44,685 bases of DNA from assembly GCA_017304135.1 (NCBI GenBank), contig JAFLBB010000035.1, positions 1-44,685 of the forward strand, written 5' to 3'. The notes under the pieces are model-generated. The model did no database searches. It saw only the letters and a program-made list of their open reading frames with translations, and had not been told where the DNA came from. This DNA is from Acidobacteriota bacterium. Its GTDB lineage: Bacteria > Acidobacteriota > Terriglobia > Bryobacterales > Bryobacteraceae. A program made the translations under genes and the position numbers. Each line of letters begins with the position of its first letter. Position 1 is the first letter of the stretch. Shown one piece after another: positions 17,157-24,377 of the stretch.

Positions 17157-18041
17157 CTACCGGCCGCCGAGGAAGCGGCCGACGCCGCGTGCGGCGCGCT
17201 TGAGGAAGTTGCCGGTTCCGGTGGCTGAGGCGTCCAGGGCGGAGCCGGTTTTGGCGGCGGCGGTATCAAGCGCCGTGACGGGTTTGTTGCCGACAGCGAG
17301 CGTGGTGTGGACGCCGCGAAGGGAGGCGGCCGTGGGGGTGAGCCCATCCCTTGTGTCGAGACTGGCCAGAAGCGGCGGGGAGAAATCGGAACCCATCTTG
17401 CCGAGCAGCGGCCACTGCGAAGAAGCGGCCCATTGCATGCCCGGCATGAGGGCGCCGGGTTGGCCGAGATTGACGACGCGCGAAACGGCCAGCTTACGCG
17501 GTTCGGTGCAGGAGTCGCCGCCACAGCCGCCGCGGTTGCATTCGGCCACGGAGAGGAAGGAGGCGTGCTTGCGGGCGGAGATCCAGACTTCGGCGCGAGC
17601 CTCCACGCCGGCCGGGCGGGCCATGCCGCGGTCGCATACGGTGCCTTCGTGGGCGGCGGCGAGCCAGTAGTCGGCGCGCCACCTCCCGCTGGATTCCGAG
17701 ACCAGGGCGGAAACATGTTCGGCATCGAGGGGATGACCGCCGCGGCCGCAATCGCGCGCCCAGAGGTGGTGGTAGTGAAGCTCGACACGGCGAGTTCCAT
17801 CGGCGGACGGGTACGGGAAGGCCTGTCCGTAGATGACGCCGTTGCGGGCCACCACACGCGGTTCGGCGGAGCGGGAATCGAATTCGGCGGGGGCGAGGTC
17901 GCATTCGCCCTTCGACACGTAAAAGCGGGGGAGAAATTGATCGAGGAGGGTCTGCTCGGTGGCGTCGTCGAGGGAGTCGCGGTCGAGATCGGCGGCGGGC
18001 AGGAGGGCGGTGAGCGTGAGAGCGAGCAGAACGAACTTCAC
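17157..18041 (-). CDS. Secreted protein of unknown function with Cys/Gly-rich segment
   Basis: A 294-residue protein with a clear signal peptide (MKFVLLALTLTALLPAA). The mature start LDRDSLDDATEQTLLDQFLPRFY resembles a calcium-binding DxDxDxxxD-like loop followed by a helix. The centre has ELHYHHLWARDCGRG, HPLDAEHVSALVS and ISARKHASFLSVAECNRGGCGGDSC, with several histidines and paired cysteines suggesting metal binding or disulphides. The alternating 'HYHH...DAEHV...ARKHASF' pattern faintly recalls the Vps62/NPP1 fold, but this is speculation. The C-terminus (KTGSALDASATGTGNFLKRAARGVGRFLGGR) is basic. The GTG start at 18041 lies six bases after a TAGGCT box, suggesting a leaderless mRNA. It is divergent from the PIG-L gene with only 46 bases between. 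Confidence 0.65.
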   Translation of the reverse strand: MKFVLLALTLTALLPAADLDRDSLDDATEQTLLDQFLPRFYVSKGECDLAPAEFDSRSAEPRVVARNGVIYGQAFPYPSADGTRRVELHYHHLWARDCGRGGHPLDAEHVSALVSESSGRWRADYWLAAAHEGTVCDRGMARPAGVEARAEVWISARKHASFLSVAECNRGGCGGDSCTEPRKLAVSRVVNLGQPGALMPGMQWAASSQWPLLGKMGSDFSPPLLASLDTRDGLTPTAASLRGVHTTLAVGNKPVTALDTAAAKTGSALDASATGTGNFLKRAARGVGRFLGGR

Positions 18042-18047
18042 TTGACC

Positions 18048-18053
18048 AGCCTA
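18048..18053 (-). promoter_or_regulatory. Candidate -10 box for a leaderless transcript
   Basis: TAGGCT on the minus strand ends six bases before the GTG start at 18041. No good -35 box is seen at the usual distance. Confidence 0.35.
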
Positions 18054-18074
18054 GCGCGCGGCGCTGCCCCTGCA

Positions 18075-18080
18075 TATAAT
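18075..18080 (+). promoter_or_regulatory. Consensus -10 box (TATAAT), probably giving a leaderless PIG-L mRNA
   Basis: A perfect TATAAT lies seven bases before the ATG at 18088. Transcription would begin at or next to that ATG. No standard -35 box is present 17 bases upstream. It lies in the same 46-base gap as the opposing TAGGCT box. Confidence 0.55.
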
Positions 18081-18087
18081 GCGCCGC

Positions 18088-19041
18088 ATGCGTAGACGAG
18101 AACTTCTCACCGCCGCTTTCGCCGCGACGCAGTTGGGGCGCGGGCAAACGAGCGCGCCGAACGTGGTGTTTGAGCGCCGCGCCGAGGGCAAGCCGCACGC
18201 GGGCAAAGTGCTGCTCGTGGTGCAGGCGCACTCCGACGATGTGCCGCTGTCGGCCGCCGGGACGGTGGCCAAGCTCATTGAGGAGGGCTACACGGGCTAC
18301 CTGGTGCGGGCGACCAACGACGACATGGGCGATGCGCCGGGCCTGGGCACGCCGGGGACCATTGGCGACCATGTATTGGGCAACGAACGCGACAACGCGA
18401 AGCTCGCCGGGATCCTGGGATTAAAAGACAAATTTGACCTGAACTACTCGAACCACCTGATGGGCGGGGCGTCATTCAACGAGGTGATGTCGCGATTGAT
18501 CCTCATCATCCGGCTGACCAAGGCGAACACGGTGGTGTCGTGGGACCCCTGGGCTCATGACGAGGAGAATCCCGACCATGCCGTGACGGCGCGGGCGGTA
18601 GAGGCGGCCTGTTGGATCGCGGGGCGGAAGCATGACTATCCGGAGCAGATCGCCGCCGGGCTGCAGCCCCATACGGTGAGCGACAAGTATTACTTCGCGC
18701 GGCGGCCGGAGATCACACGCGTGGTGGACATCAGCCATGTGATCGACAAAAAGGTGGAGGCCAACCGCGCCAACGTGGCCAAGGGGCCGGCCGGGACGAA
18801 CGGTTCGCGGCTCAAGGCGGAGCTGGCCAAGCAGGGCATACGGCTGCCGCTGCTCGATGGCGACGATGCGGCGGCCGACCGCGCCTACATCAAGGAGTTC
18901 GTGTTGGCGCGGAACCGGGAGCTAGGCAAGCAGTATGGCGTGGAGTATGCGGAGGCGTTCCACTACATCGGGCCGGGCAGCACAGGGCGCGGTTCGCGCG
19001 TGGAGGAGTACATCCGGAAAAACGGGGTGCGGATGCGATAG
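18088..19041 (+). CDS. PIG-L family (LmbE-like) deacetylase, probably Tat-exported
   Basis: A 317-residue zinc-dependent de-N-acetylase. The family motif AHxDD appears as VVQAHSDDVPLSAAG and the downstream zinc/histidine motif as ENPDHAVTARAVEAA; together they hold the metal and catalytic aspartate. PIG-L enzymes remove acetyl groups from N-acetylglucosamine derivatives. The N-terminus MRRRELLTAAFAATQLG looks like a twin-arginine signal, so the enzyme probably acts outside the cytoplasm, on cell-wall or exogenous amino sugars. I prefer the ATG at 18088 over one nine bases earlier because the TATAAT box would place the RNA start at 18088. The C-terminal region (FHYIGPG...RVEEYIRKNG) is as expected. 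No sugar-transport genes adjoin it. Confidence 0.88.
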   Translation: MRRRELLTAAFAATQLGRGQTSAPNVVFERRAEGKPHAGKVLLVVQAHSDDVPLSAAGTVAKLIEEGYTGYLVRATNDDMGDAPGLGTPGTIGDHVLGNERDNAKLAGILGLKDKFDLNYSNHLMGGASFNEVMSRLILIIRLTKANTVVSWDPWAHDEENPDHAVTARAVEAACWIAGRKHDYPEQIAAGLQPHTVSDKYYFARRPEITRVVDISHVIDKKVEANRANVAKGPAGTNGSRLKAELAKQGIRLPLLDGDDAAADRAYIKEFVLARNRELGKQYGVEYAEAFHYIGPGSTGRGSRVEEYIRKNGVRMR

Positions 19042-19086
19042 GCCGTCCGGATGCAACAGGCCGTGCGGGTGCGCCTGCGAGCAGCC

Positions 19087-19845
19087 TCAGATCTGCACGC
19101 GGTCCATGGCCAGGAACTCCTTGATGTGCGGGTGGTCGCACTTCTCGAGAAGGTGGACCGGGCCGAAGTAGATGATCTTGCCATCGTGCAGAAAGATGAC
19201 CTTGTCGGCGACCTTCCACATCAGGTCGAGATCGTGGGTGACGACGAGACTGGTGAGGCGGAGCTGGCGCTTGAGGCGCAGCATGAGGTTGCCGAGGTGG
19301 TCGCTCATGATGGGGTCGACCATGGTGGTGGGCTCGTCGTAGAGGACGCACTCGGGCTGGGCGGCAAGGGCGCGGGCGATGGCGACGGCGCGTTTGTAGC
19401 CGGTGGACAGATCGCTCGGGGCGGCGTCGTAGTATTCCAGCAGGTCGACCATGCTGAGCAGGCCGCGGACAATCTCCTCGCGGTTGTCGGCGTCGTAGTC
19501 CTCGCGCAGTTCCAGTGAGAAGAGGATGTTCTCAGCCACGGTGAGCGAATCAAAGAGGGCGCCGTTCTGGAAGACCATGGTCACCTTCTTGCGGATGCGG
19601 CGGAGTTCGGCCTCCGGGGCGTGGGTGACGTCGGTGTGGGCCACGATGACGCGGCCGGCGTCGGCCTTGAGGAAGCCCATGATGTGGCCCAGCGAGACGG
19701 ACTTGCCGACGCCGGAGCGGCCCAGGATGGCCACGGTCTCGCCGGCATCAATGTGAAAGCTCACGTCGTCCAAAACGGGGCGGTCAAACGTCTTATAGAC
19801 GTTACGGAACTCGATGTAGTGGGGGAACAGTTCAGCGGCGGGCAT
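19087..19845 (-). CDS. ABC transporter ATP-binding protein, MlaF-like
   Basis: A 252-residue ATPase with Walker A GRSGVGKS (42-49), Q-loop Q93 in MVFQNGALFDSLTVAEN, Walker B CVLYDEPTTMVDP (166-178) and the switch histidine H204 in VVTHD. The FQNGALFDSLTV stretch and overall length resemble MlaF, the ATPase of the outer-membrane lipid asymmetry system. The ABC signature reads DLSTGYKRAVAIARA rather than the usual LSGGxxxR, with threonine in place of the first glycine. No MlaE permease or MlaD substrate-binding gene is in the window, so its membrane partner must be elsewhere. It overlaps the mobA end by 14 bases and is likely co-transcribed with it. Confidence 0.85.
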   Translation of the reverse strand: MPAAELFPHYIEFRNVYKTFDRPVLDDVSFHIDAGETVAILGRSGVGKSVSLGHIMGFLKADAGRVIVAHTDVTHAPEAELRRIRKKVTMVFQNGALFDSLTVAENILFSLELREDYDADNREEIVRGLLSMVDLLEYYDAAPSDLSTGYKRAVAIARALAAQPECVLYDEPTTMVDPIMSDHLGNLMLRLKRQLRLTSLVVTHDLDLMWKVADKVIFLHDGKIIYFGPVHLLEKCDHPHIKEFLAMDRVQI

Positions 19846-20425
19846 GGAGCGCCTCCCAATCCTCGGGCTGATTGATATTGAGAAAATGACGTGGATGATC
19901 CAGTTGGAGGCGGTGGACGGGCAGCGCGGCGATCGCGTGCATCAGCTTGAAGTCGCCTGTATCCAACTGTTTGCGGACAACGGGCAGGGCCTCGGGGCGG
20001 TACAGGGCGCAAAGCGGCTCCTCGCGGCCGGAGGGCGACAGCGGGAGGATGGCCTGGCTGCCCGAGTGAAGCCGGGACTGCTCCACCAATTGCTCCAGGG
20101 CGGAGGCGTCCAGCGCCGGCATGTCGCAGGCAACCATAAACGCCCATTCGGCCTTCCCGACGCAGTCGGTGAGGGCGGCTTCCAGGCCACCCAGCGGCCC
20201 GCAGCCGCCGCGAAGATCGGCGATGAGGGGAAGGTTGAGGGAAGCGTAGCGTTCGGCGGGGCCGACCACCGTGGCGGCGCCGCAAACCGAGACGAGGAGA
20301 TCGTAGGCGCGGCGGAGCAGGGTAGCGCCGTCCCATTCCAGCAGGGCTTTGTCGCGCCCCATACGCAAGCTGAGGCCTCCGGCGAGCACATAGCCGTGGA
20401 CGAAACCAGGTGCGGGCCCGCTCAT
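19832..20425 (-). CDS. mobA: Molybdenum cofactor guanylyltransferase MobA
   Basis: A 197-residue cytoplasmic enzyme that transfers GMP from GTP to molybdopterin, giving the guanine dinucleotide cofactor of DMSO-reductase-type enzymes. The nucleotide-binding start VLAGGLSLRMGRDKALLEW (residues 13-31) is diagnostic. GGCGPLGGLEAAL, MVACDMPALDASALEQL with the metal-binding aspartate, the EEPLCALYRPEAL segment and NINQPEDW complete the family pattern. The ATG at 20425 lies six bases after a TACCAT box, suggesting a leaderless mRNA. The 3' end overlaps the MlaF-like ATPase. No intact molybdoenzyme is visible here, though a decayed one lies near base 2000; that one would not necessarily use the MGD form. 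Confidence 0.93.
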   Translation of the reverse strand: MSGPAPGFVHGYVLAGGLSLRMGRDKALLEWDGATLLRRAYDLLVSVCGAATVVGPAERYASLNLPLIADLRGGCGPLGGLEAALTDCVGKAEWAFMVACDMPALDASALEQLVEQSRLHSGSQAILPLSPSGREEPLCALYRPEALPVVRKQLDTGDFKLMHAIAALPVHRLQLDHPRHFLNINQPEDWEALHARR

Positions 20426-20431
20426 GCGGCT

Positions 20432-20437
20432 ATGGTA
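20432..20437 (-). promoter_or_regulatory. Candidate -10 box for a leaderless mobA transcript
   Basis: TACCAT on the minus strand ends six bases before the mobA ATG at 20425. No Shine-Dalgarno sequence precedes that ATG. Confidence 0.35.
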
Positions 20438-20564
20438 GCACCGGGGATGGAAAATGGGGCGCGGATGAGGATTTCAGCGCTTGGGACGGCTCCCCGCAGG
20501 TGGGGGCAATGGAAAAGAGATGCTTGTGTTCTATAGATTTACGGATATAATCGAAGGAAACGGT

Positions 20565-21311
20565 TTGACCAGGGTAGCTATTGTCATGTTGGCGCTAGCG
20601 GTTAGCCACGGCGCGATGAGTGGAGCGTCGCCCGCTCCCCGGAAAGCTGTGTCTTCGCTGGGCTCCCCCTCTTCGCCTGGTGTTTCCACGACGGTACGCG
20701 CGGCGAAGAACGGCCGCCTGGTGCGGACGGTTGTGGTGCCGCAAAACGTGATCAAGCCGCGGCTGGTGAACGCTGAGGCGCCGGTGGCCGCGCCGGGGGC
20801 GATTACAACGCTGGCGGCGCTCGATGCGCTGATCGAGGAGACGGCGGGCAGGGAGAGCGTGGACCCGTTGCTGGTGCACGCCATCATTCACACCGAGAGC
20901 GCCTATAACCCGTACGCACTGTCCTACAAGGGAGCCGAAGGGCTGATGCAGTTGATCCCCGGCACGGCGAGGCTGATGGGCGTGCGGAACAGTTTCGACA
21001 TCCGGCAAAACGTGGAAGGCGGCGTGAAGTACCTGAAACAGATGCTGGAACGGTTTGGCGATTTGCGATTTGCCATCGCGGCTTACAACGCCGGGCCCGA
21101 GGCGGTGGCGCGATACAACGGCATTCCGCCCTATGCCGAGACGATCGGCTATGTGTACCGGGTGGGCAAGCGGTATGGAGAGTTGCGGCGGCAGTTCCCG
21201 CCGAAGCCGGCGGCCGCGGTGGAAACCGCGGAAGCCCAGACGCAGCCGGAGTTCCGGCCGGTGGAGTCGTATCTCGACGCCGAGGGCCGGCTGCATTTGC
21301 GGACGAGGTGA
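20565..21311 (+). CDS. Lytic transglycosylase (SLT domain)
   Basis: A 248-residue peptidoglycan-cleaving enzyme. After a signal-like N-terminus (MTRVAIVMLALAVSHGAMSG) and a proline/alanine-rich linker, residues 85-215 form a Slt-type lysozyme fold. It has the catalytic glutamate E111 in IIHTESAYNPYALS, then GLMQLIPGTARLMG, the AAYNAGPEAVARYNGIPPY motif and ETIGYVYRVGKRYG. It cuts the MurNAc-GlcNAc bond with formation of 1,6-anhydroMurNAc. I chose the TTG at 20565, with GAAGGA seven bases upstream, because it begins the hydrophobic segment; the frame is open further upstream. A TATAAT at 20546 may belong to its promoter. The amidase gene starts nine bases downstream, so both wall hydrolases are likely one operon. 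Confidence 0.9.
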   Translation: MTRVAIVMLALAVSHGAMSGASPAPRKAVSSLGSPSSPGVSTTVRAAKNGRLVRTVVVPQNVIKPRLVNAEAPVAAPGAITTLAALDALIEETAGRESVDPLLVHAIIHTESAYNPYALSYKGAEGLMQLIPGTARLMGVRNSFDIRQNVEGGVKYLKQMLERFGDLRFAIAAYNAGPEAVARYNGIPPYAETIGYVYRVGKRYGELRRQFPPKPAAAVETAEAQTQPEFRPVESYLDAEGRLHLRTR

Positions 21312-21320
21312 GCCAAGAGG

Positions 21321-22934
21321 GTGCGACTGGCAGCAATAGTCGTGGCGGGGGTGCTGGCGGCAAGCTGGCAACCCTGGAGTGTGGCCGCGGCGGCGCCGGC
21401 AAGCACGCTGCGGGAAATCCGCACGTGGTCGCTCGGTGACGCCACGCGCATCGCCATCGAGGTGGATGGCGAGCTGAAGTTTCACTACGACAAGTTGACC
21501 GACCCGCCGCGCCTGTTTTTTGACCTCGACGAGACCAGCGTCGGTTCCCTGCGCGGGGCGGCTTCGACGATCACTGTTGGTGACCCCGTGGTGCGCCAGG
21601 TGCGTGTAGGCATTCTGCGCAAAGGCGTGGCGCGCGTGGTGATCGACCTGTTTGAGGTGGGAGAGTACACGGTTTCGCAGCTTACCAATCCTTCGCGGCT
21701 GGTGGTGGAGGTGCGGCGCGGGGCGTCCCTGCAGCAGACGCCGGCGCCACAGCACACGCCGGCGCCGCCTGAGGTGGTTCCGGTGGCTCCGCCCGTGTCG
21801 GTGGCGGCGGCGCGGCCGGCGTCCAAGCCGGGCCGGCGCATCATCACTTTGCCCGCGAAGAAGGCTAGTGCGCTTCCCAAGGCCGCTCCCCTCTGGACGC
21901 TGGCGCGGCAACCGGTGTACAAGGCGAGCCTGCCGGTAAGCCGCATCCAGCAAGTGCCCGTGTTGTGGGAACTGCAAATCCCCGATCGCCCAAAAGCCCA
22001 GTTGGCCAAGGCGGCCAAGGCACCGGTGCAAAGCGCCCCGGTGCAGAACGCCGTCTCCGCGCCGCCCGCGGCCCCTCCGCCTTCCCCGCTGGCGGCCAAA
22101 GCGGCCCCTCCGGCGCGAGAACAAAACGAACCCACCGAACCCATGCTCGATGCCCGCCCGGCGCAGCAGACGCGGCTCGGCGACCGGTCGCTGACGCGGG
22201 CGCTGGGGCTGAAACTGCGGCGGGTGGTCATCGACGCCGGCCACGGAGGCCACGATACGGGTACCATTTCGCGGAGCGGACTGAAGGAAAAGGATCTGGT
22301 GCTGGACGTGGCGCTGCGCCTGGGTGCGCTGATTGAGGAGCGTTTGGGCAGCGAGGTGGTGTACACCCGCTCCGATGACACCTTTATCCCCCTGGAGGAC
22401 CGCACGGCGTTTGCCAACCGTCAGAAAGCGGACCTGTTCTTGTCGATCCACGCCAACTCGTCGCCGGCAAAGTCGGCCGCCGGGATGGAGACCTTCTACC
22501 TGAACTTCACGACATCGAAGGACGACCTGGATGTGGCCGCGCGGGAAAACGCCAGTTCGGAGAAGTCGATCCACGATCTGTCGGACCTGGTGCGGCGCAT
22601 CACGCTGCAAGACAAGGTGGAGGAGTCGCGCGAATTCGCCTCGCGTGTGCAGACCGCAGGCTATGAACTGACGTCGAAGACGCATGGCCGCATGCGCAAC
22701 CGGGGCGTGAAGAAGGCGCCGTTTGTGGTATTGATCGGTGCGCGCATGCCAAGCGTGCTGGTCGAGATCGGCTTCCTGACCAACACCAAGGAAGAGTCCC
22801 TCATGAAGAAGGCCGAACACCGCACGAAGATTGCGGAGGCCCTGTTCAAGGGAGTGTCGCGGTATGCCGACAGCTTGTCGCATTTCCGCGTGGCCCAGAC
22901 AAGCGGAGCGCGGAGCGGGGCCGAGTCGCGCTAA
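21321..22934 (+). CDS. N-acetylmuramoyl-L-alanine amidase with AMIN domain (AmiC-like)
   Basis: A 537-residue exported amidase that removes stem peptides from peptidoglycan during cell separation. It has a signal peptide (RLAAIVVAGVLAASW), an AMIN domain at about 30-130 (WSLGDATRIAIEVDGE, VRQVRVGILRKGVARVVIDL) that targets it to the septum, and an unusually long proline/alanine-rich linker at about 135-285. The Amidase_3 domain covers about 295-515, with zinc ligands H308 (DAGHGGHDTG), the KEKDLVLDVALRL glutamate and H377 (SIHANSSP), and the catalytic glutamate in VLVEIGFLTN. The GTG start follows AAGAGG. The stop overlaps the stop of the opposite-strand diguanylate cyclase gene by four bases. 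Confidence 0.93.
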   Translation: MRLAAIVVAGVLAASWQPWSVAAAAPASTLREIRTWSLGDATRIAIEVDGELKFHYDKLTDPPRLFFDLDETSVGSLRGAASTITVGDPVVRQVRVGILRKGVARVVIDLFEVGEYTVSQLTNPSRLVVEVRRGASLQQTPAPQHTPAPPEVVPVAPPVSVAAARPASKPGRRIITLPAKKASALPKAAPLWTLARQPVYKASLPVSRIQQVPVLWELQIPDRPKAQLAKAAKAPVQSAPVQNAVSAPPAAPPPSPLAAKAAPPAREQNEPTEPMLDARPAQQTRLGDRSLTRALGLKLRRVVIDAGHGGHDTGTISRSGLKEKDLVLDVALRLGALIEERLGSEVVYTRSDDTFIPLEDRTAFANRQKADLFLSIHANSSPAKSAAGMETFYLNFTTSKDDLDVAARENASSEKSIHDLSDLVRRITLQDKVEESREFASRVQTAGYELTSKTHGRMRNRGVKKAPFVVLIGARMPSVLVEIGFLTNTKEESLMKKAEHRTKIAEALFKGVSRYADSLSHFRVAQTSGARSGAESR

Positions 22935-23905
22935 ACGGAGAGTGGAGTTGCTTCCATGGCGAGCGGCACGACGCAGTTGCGTCCGGCGTGCTTGGCCATA
23001 TAGAGGGCGCTATCGGCGCGGTCGATGACCAGATCGGGCGGGATGGCCGGTCCGCCGCTGAGAGAGGTGACACCGAAACTGGCGGTGAGATGCACGGTGC
23101 ATGCGCCGATGTGCATGGGTGCGTCGGCGACCGCGTGACGGAGGGCTTCGGCTTTGACGGTGGCCGCTTCCAGGTCGCAGCCCGGGAGGATGACGAGAAA
23201 CTCCTCGCCGCCATACCGGCCCACTGAATCGTAGGGGCGGACGGTGCCGAGCATGCGGATGGCGGTTTCGCGCAACACCGAGTCGCCCACGAGGTGGCCG
23301 AAACTGTCGTTGACCTTCTTGAAGTAATCCAGGTCCACCAGCACGAGGCCCATGGGCGAATGCTCGCGCTGCACACGGCTGATCTCCCGGACGATCAACT
23401 CCATGGTGGCGCTGCGATTCCACAGGCTGGTCAGGGCGTCGCGCGTGGCGCGTACCTTCAGTTCTTCCTTCACGCGCAGCAACTCGGTTTCGATCGCCAC
23501 AATGCGGCGGGCCGGACCCAGGCGCAGGGTCAGTTCGTTGAAGTCTGGCGGCTTCACCAGATAATCGTCGGCGCCGGACTGCATGCCGCTGATGAAGTCC
23601 TCGCGCTCGGAGCGCGAGGTGAGCATGATGATGTAGGTGTAATATTCGCGCTTCAGCTTGCGCACCATCATGCAGACTTCCGGGCCGCTCATGCCGGGCA
23701 TCATCCAGTCGAGGATCGCGATGCGAGGGGCGGTTTCTTCCTGAAGAATCCGCCACGCCTCGGTGCCCGAAGCAGCTGGGACCACCTCATAGCCCCACTT
23801 GCGCAGGGCCACCTCAAGAGGCCTGCGCGAGACGATATTGTCGTCGGCTACCAGGACACGCAGCGGTCCGGAGCTTGTTTCGGGAATATGCGGCTCCTGG
23901 CTCAT
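22931..23905 (-). CDS. Response regulator diguanylate cyclase (REC-GGEEF)
   Basis: A 324-residue, two-domain signalling protein. The receiver domain (about 14-130) has acidic D21/D22, phosphoacceptor D66 in ILDWMMPG, T96 and K118, all intact. The GGDEF domain (about 150-318) has DALTSLWNRSAT, VLVDLDYFKKVNDSFGH and the active site G232-GEEF, so synthesis of c-di-GMP from two GTP is expected. The inhibitory I-site RxxD is present as R223-PY-D226, exactly five residues before GGEEF. The output presumably responds to a sensor kinase not in the window. The ATG at 23905 was chosen because the REC fold begins directly after it. A motAB pair 15 kb away is a possible but unproven target. Confidence 0.94.
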   Translation of the reverse strand: MSQEPHIPETSSGPLRVLVADDNIVSRRPLEVALRKWGYEVVPAASGTEAWRILQEETAPRIAILDWMMPGMSGPEVCMMVRKLKREYYTYIIMLTSRSEREDFISGMQSGADDYLVKPPDFNELTLRLGPARRIVAIETELLRVKEELKVRATRDALTSLWNRSATMELIVREISRVQREHSPMGLVLVDLDYFKKVNDSFGHLVGDSVLRETAIRMLGTVRPYDSVGRYGGEEFLVILPGCDLEAATVKAEALRHAVADAPMHIGACTVHLTASFGVTSLSGGPAIPPDLVIDRADSALYMAKHAGRNCVVPLAMEATPLSV

Positions 23906-24377
23906 GGCGTCTGTCGTGGCGCAAGCTCTCTCTTGTGCTTCCAACCGTTGTATCGGCAGGAATAGCGGGCTGTATGAAGGAATTTGGGTCCGCCCCTGCG
24001 CCGTGCCGGCGGCTCGCCGCACGCAGGCGCCTCTCCGGACAGGGGGCGAACTTGAAAAGAGCAGCGGGCACAACAACGTCTGAGCCCCGCTGGACGTGGG
24101 GGCGAAATGACATCACCCCAGCACCTGGTTCCGAGGGGCTTACCGTCCGGGGGCCCCACCGATGTTACCCAACAATTCGTCTCCAGATTATACCGAACAG
24201 GGCCCGGGAATCGGGGCGCCACGCTGGGGGCAATCCGTCCTTCCCAGCCCGCGGCGGCGGCCTCGCTCCAGCTTCCGCCGCCGCGGCCTGCCGGATGGTG
24301 GCGCGACCTTAGCCGGGGGACGTCTGAAAATTGGAAATCGCACAGCAGATCGGCCGAGGTCTCGCTATCATCAAGCG
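23906..24377. other. Intergenic region between divergent genes
   Basis: About 470 bases separate the diguanylate cyclase start from the next gene. Several GC-rich inverted segments are present (for example around 24000-24050 and 24245-24300), but I see no match to a c-di-GMP, glycine or cobalamin riboswitch core. Both strands have open frames without recognisable similarity. The only feature I can support is the TATCAT box at 24366. Confidence 0.4.
24366..24371 (+). promoter_or_regulatory. Candidate -10 box for a leaderless transcript
   Basis: TATCAT ends six bases before the ATG at 24378, and no Shine-Dalgarno sequence lies in between. Confidence 0.35.

Noticed and set aside
20546..20551. 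TATAAT upstream of the transglycosylase gene as a leaderless promoter
   Set aside because: It lies 13 bases before the TTG start and a Shine-Dalgarno sequence sits between, so the leaderless pattern does not fit; it may still be an ordinary -10 box.
20595..22883. A 762-residue minus-strand frame across the transglycosylase and amidase genes
   Set aside because: It is histidine/arginine-rich noise opposite two well-supported genes.
23906..24377. A possible c-di-GMP riboswitch before the diguanylate cyclase or its neighbour
   Set aside because: The conserved GEMM core sequences were not found on either strand.
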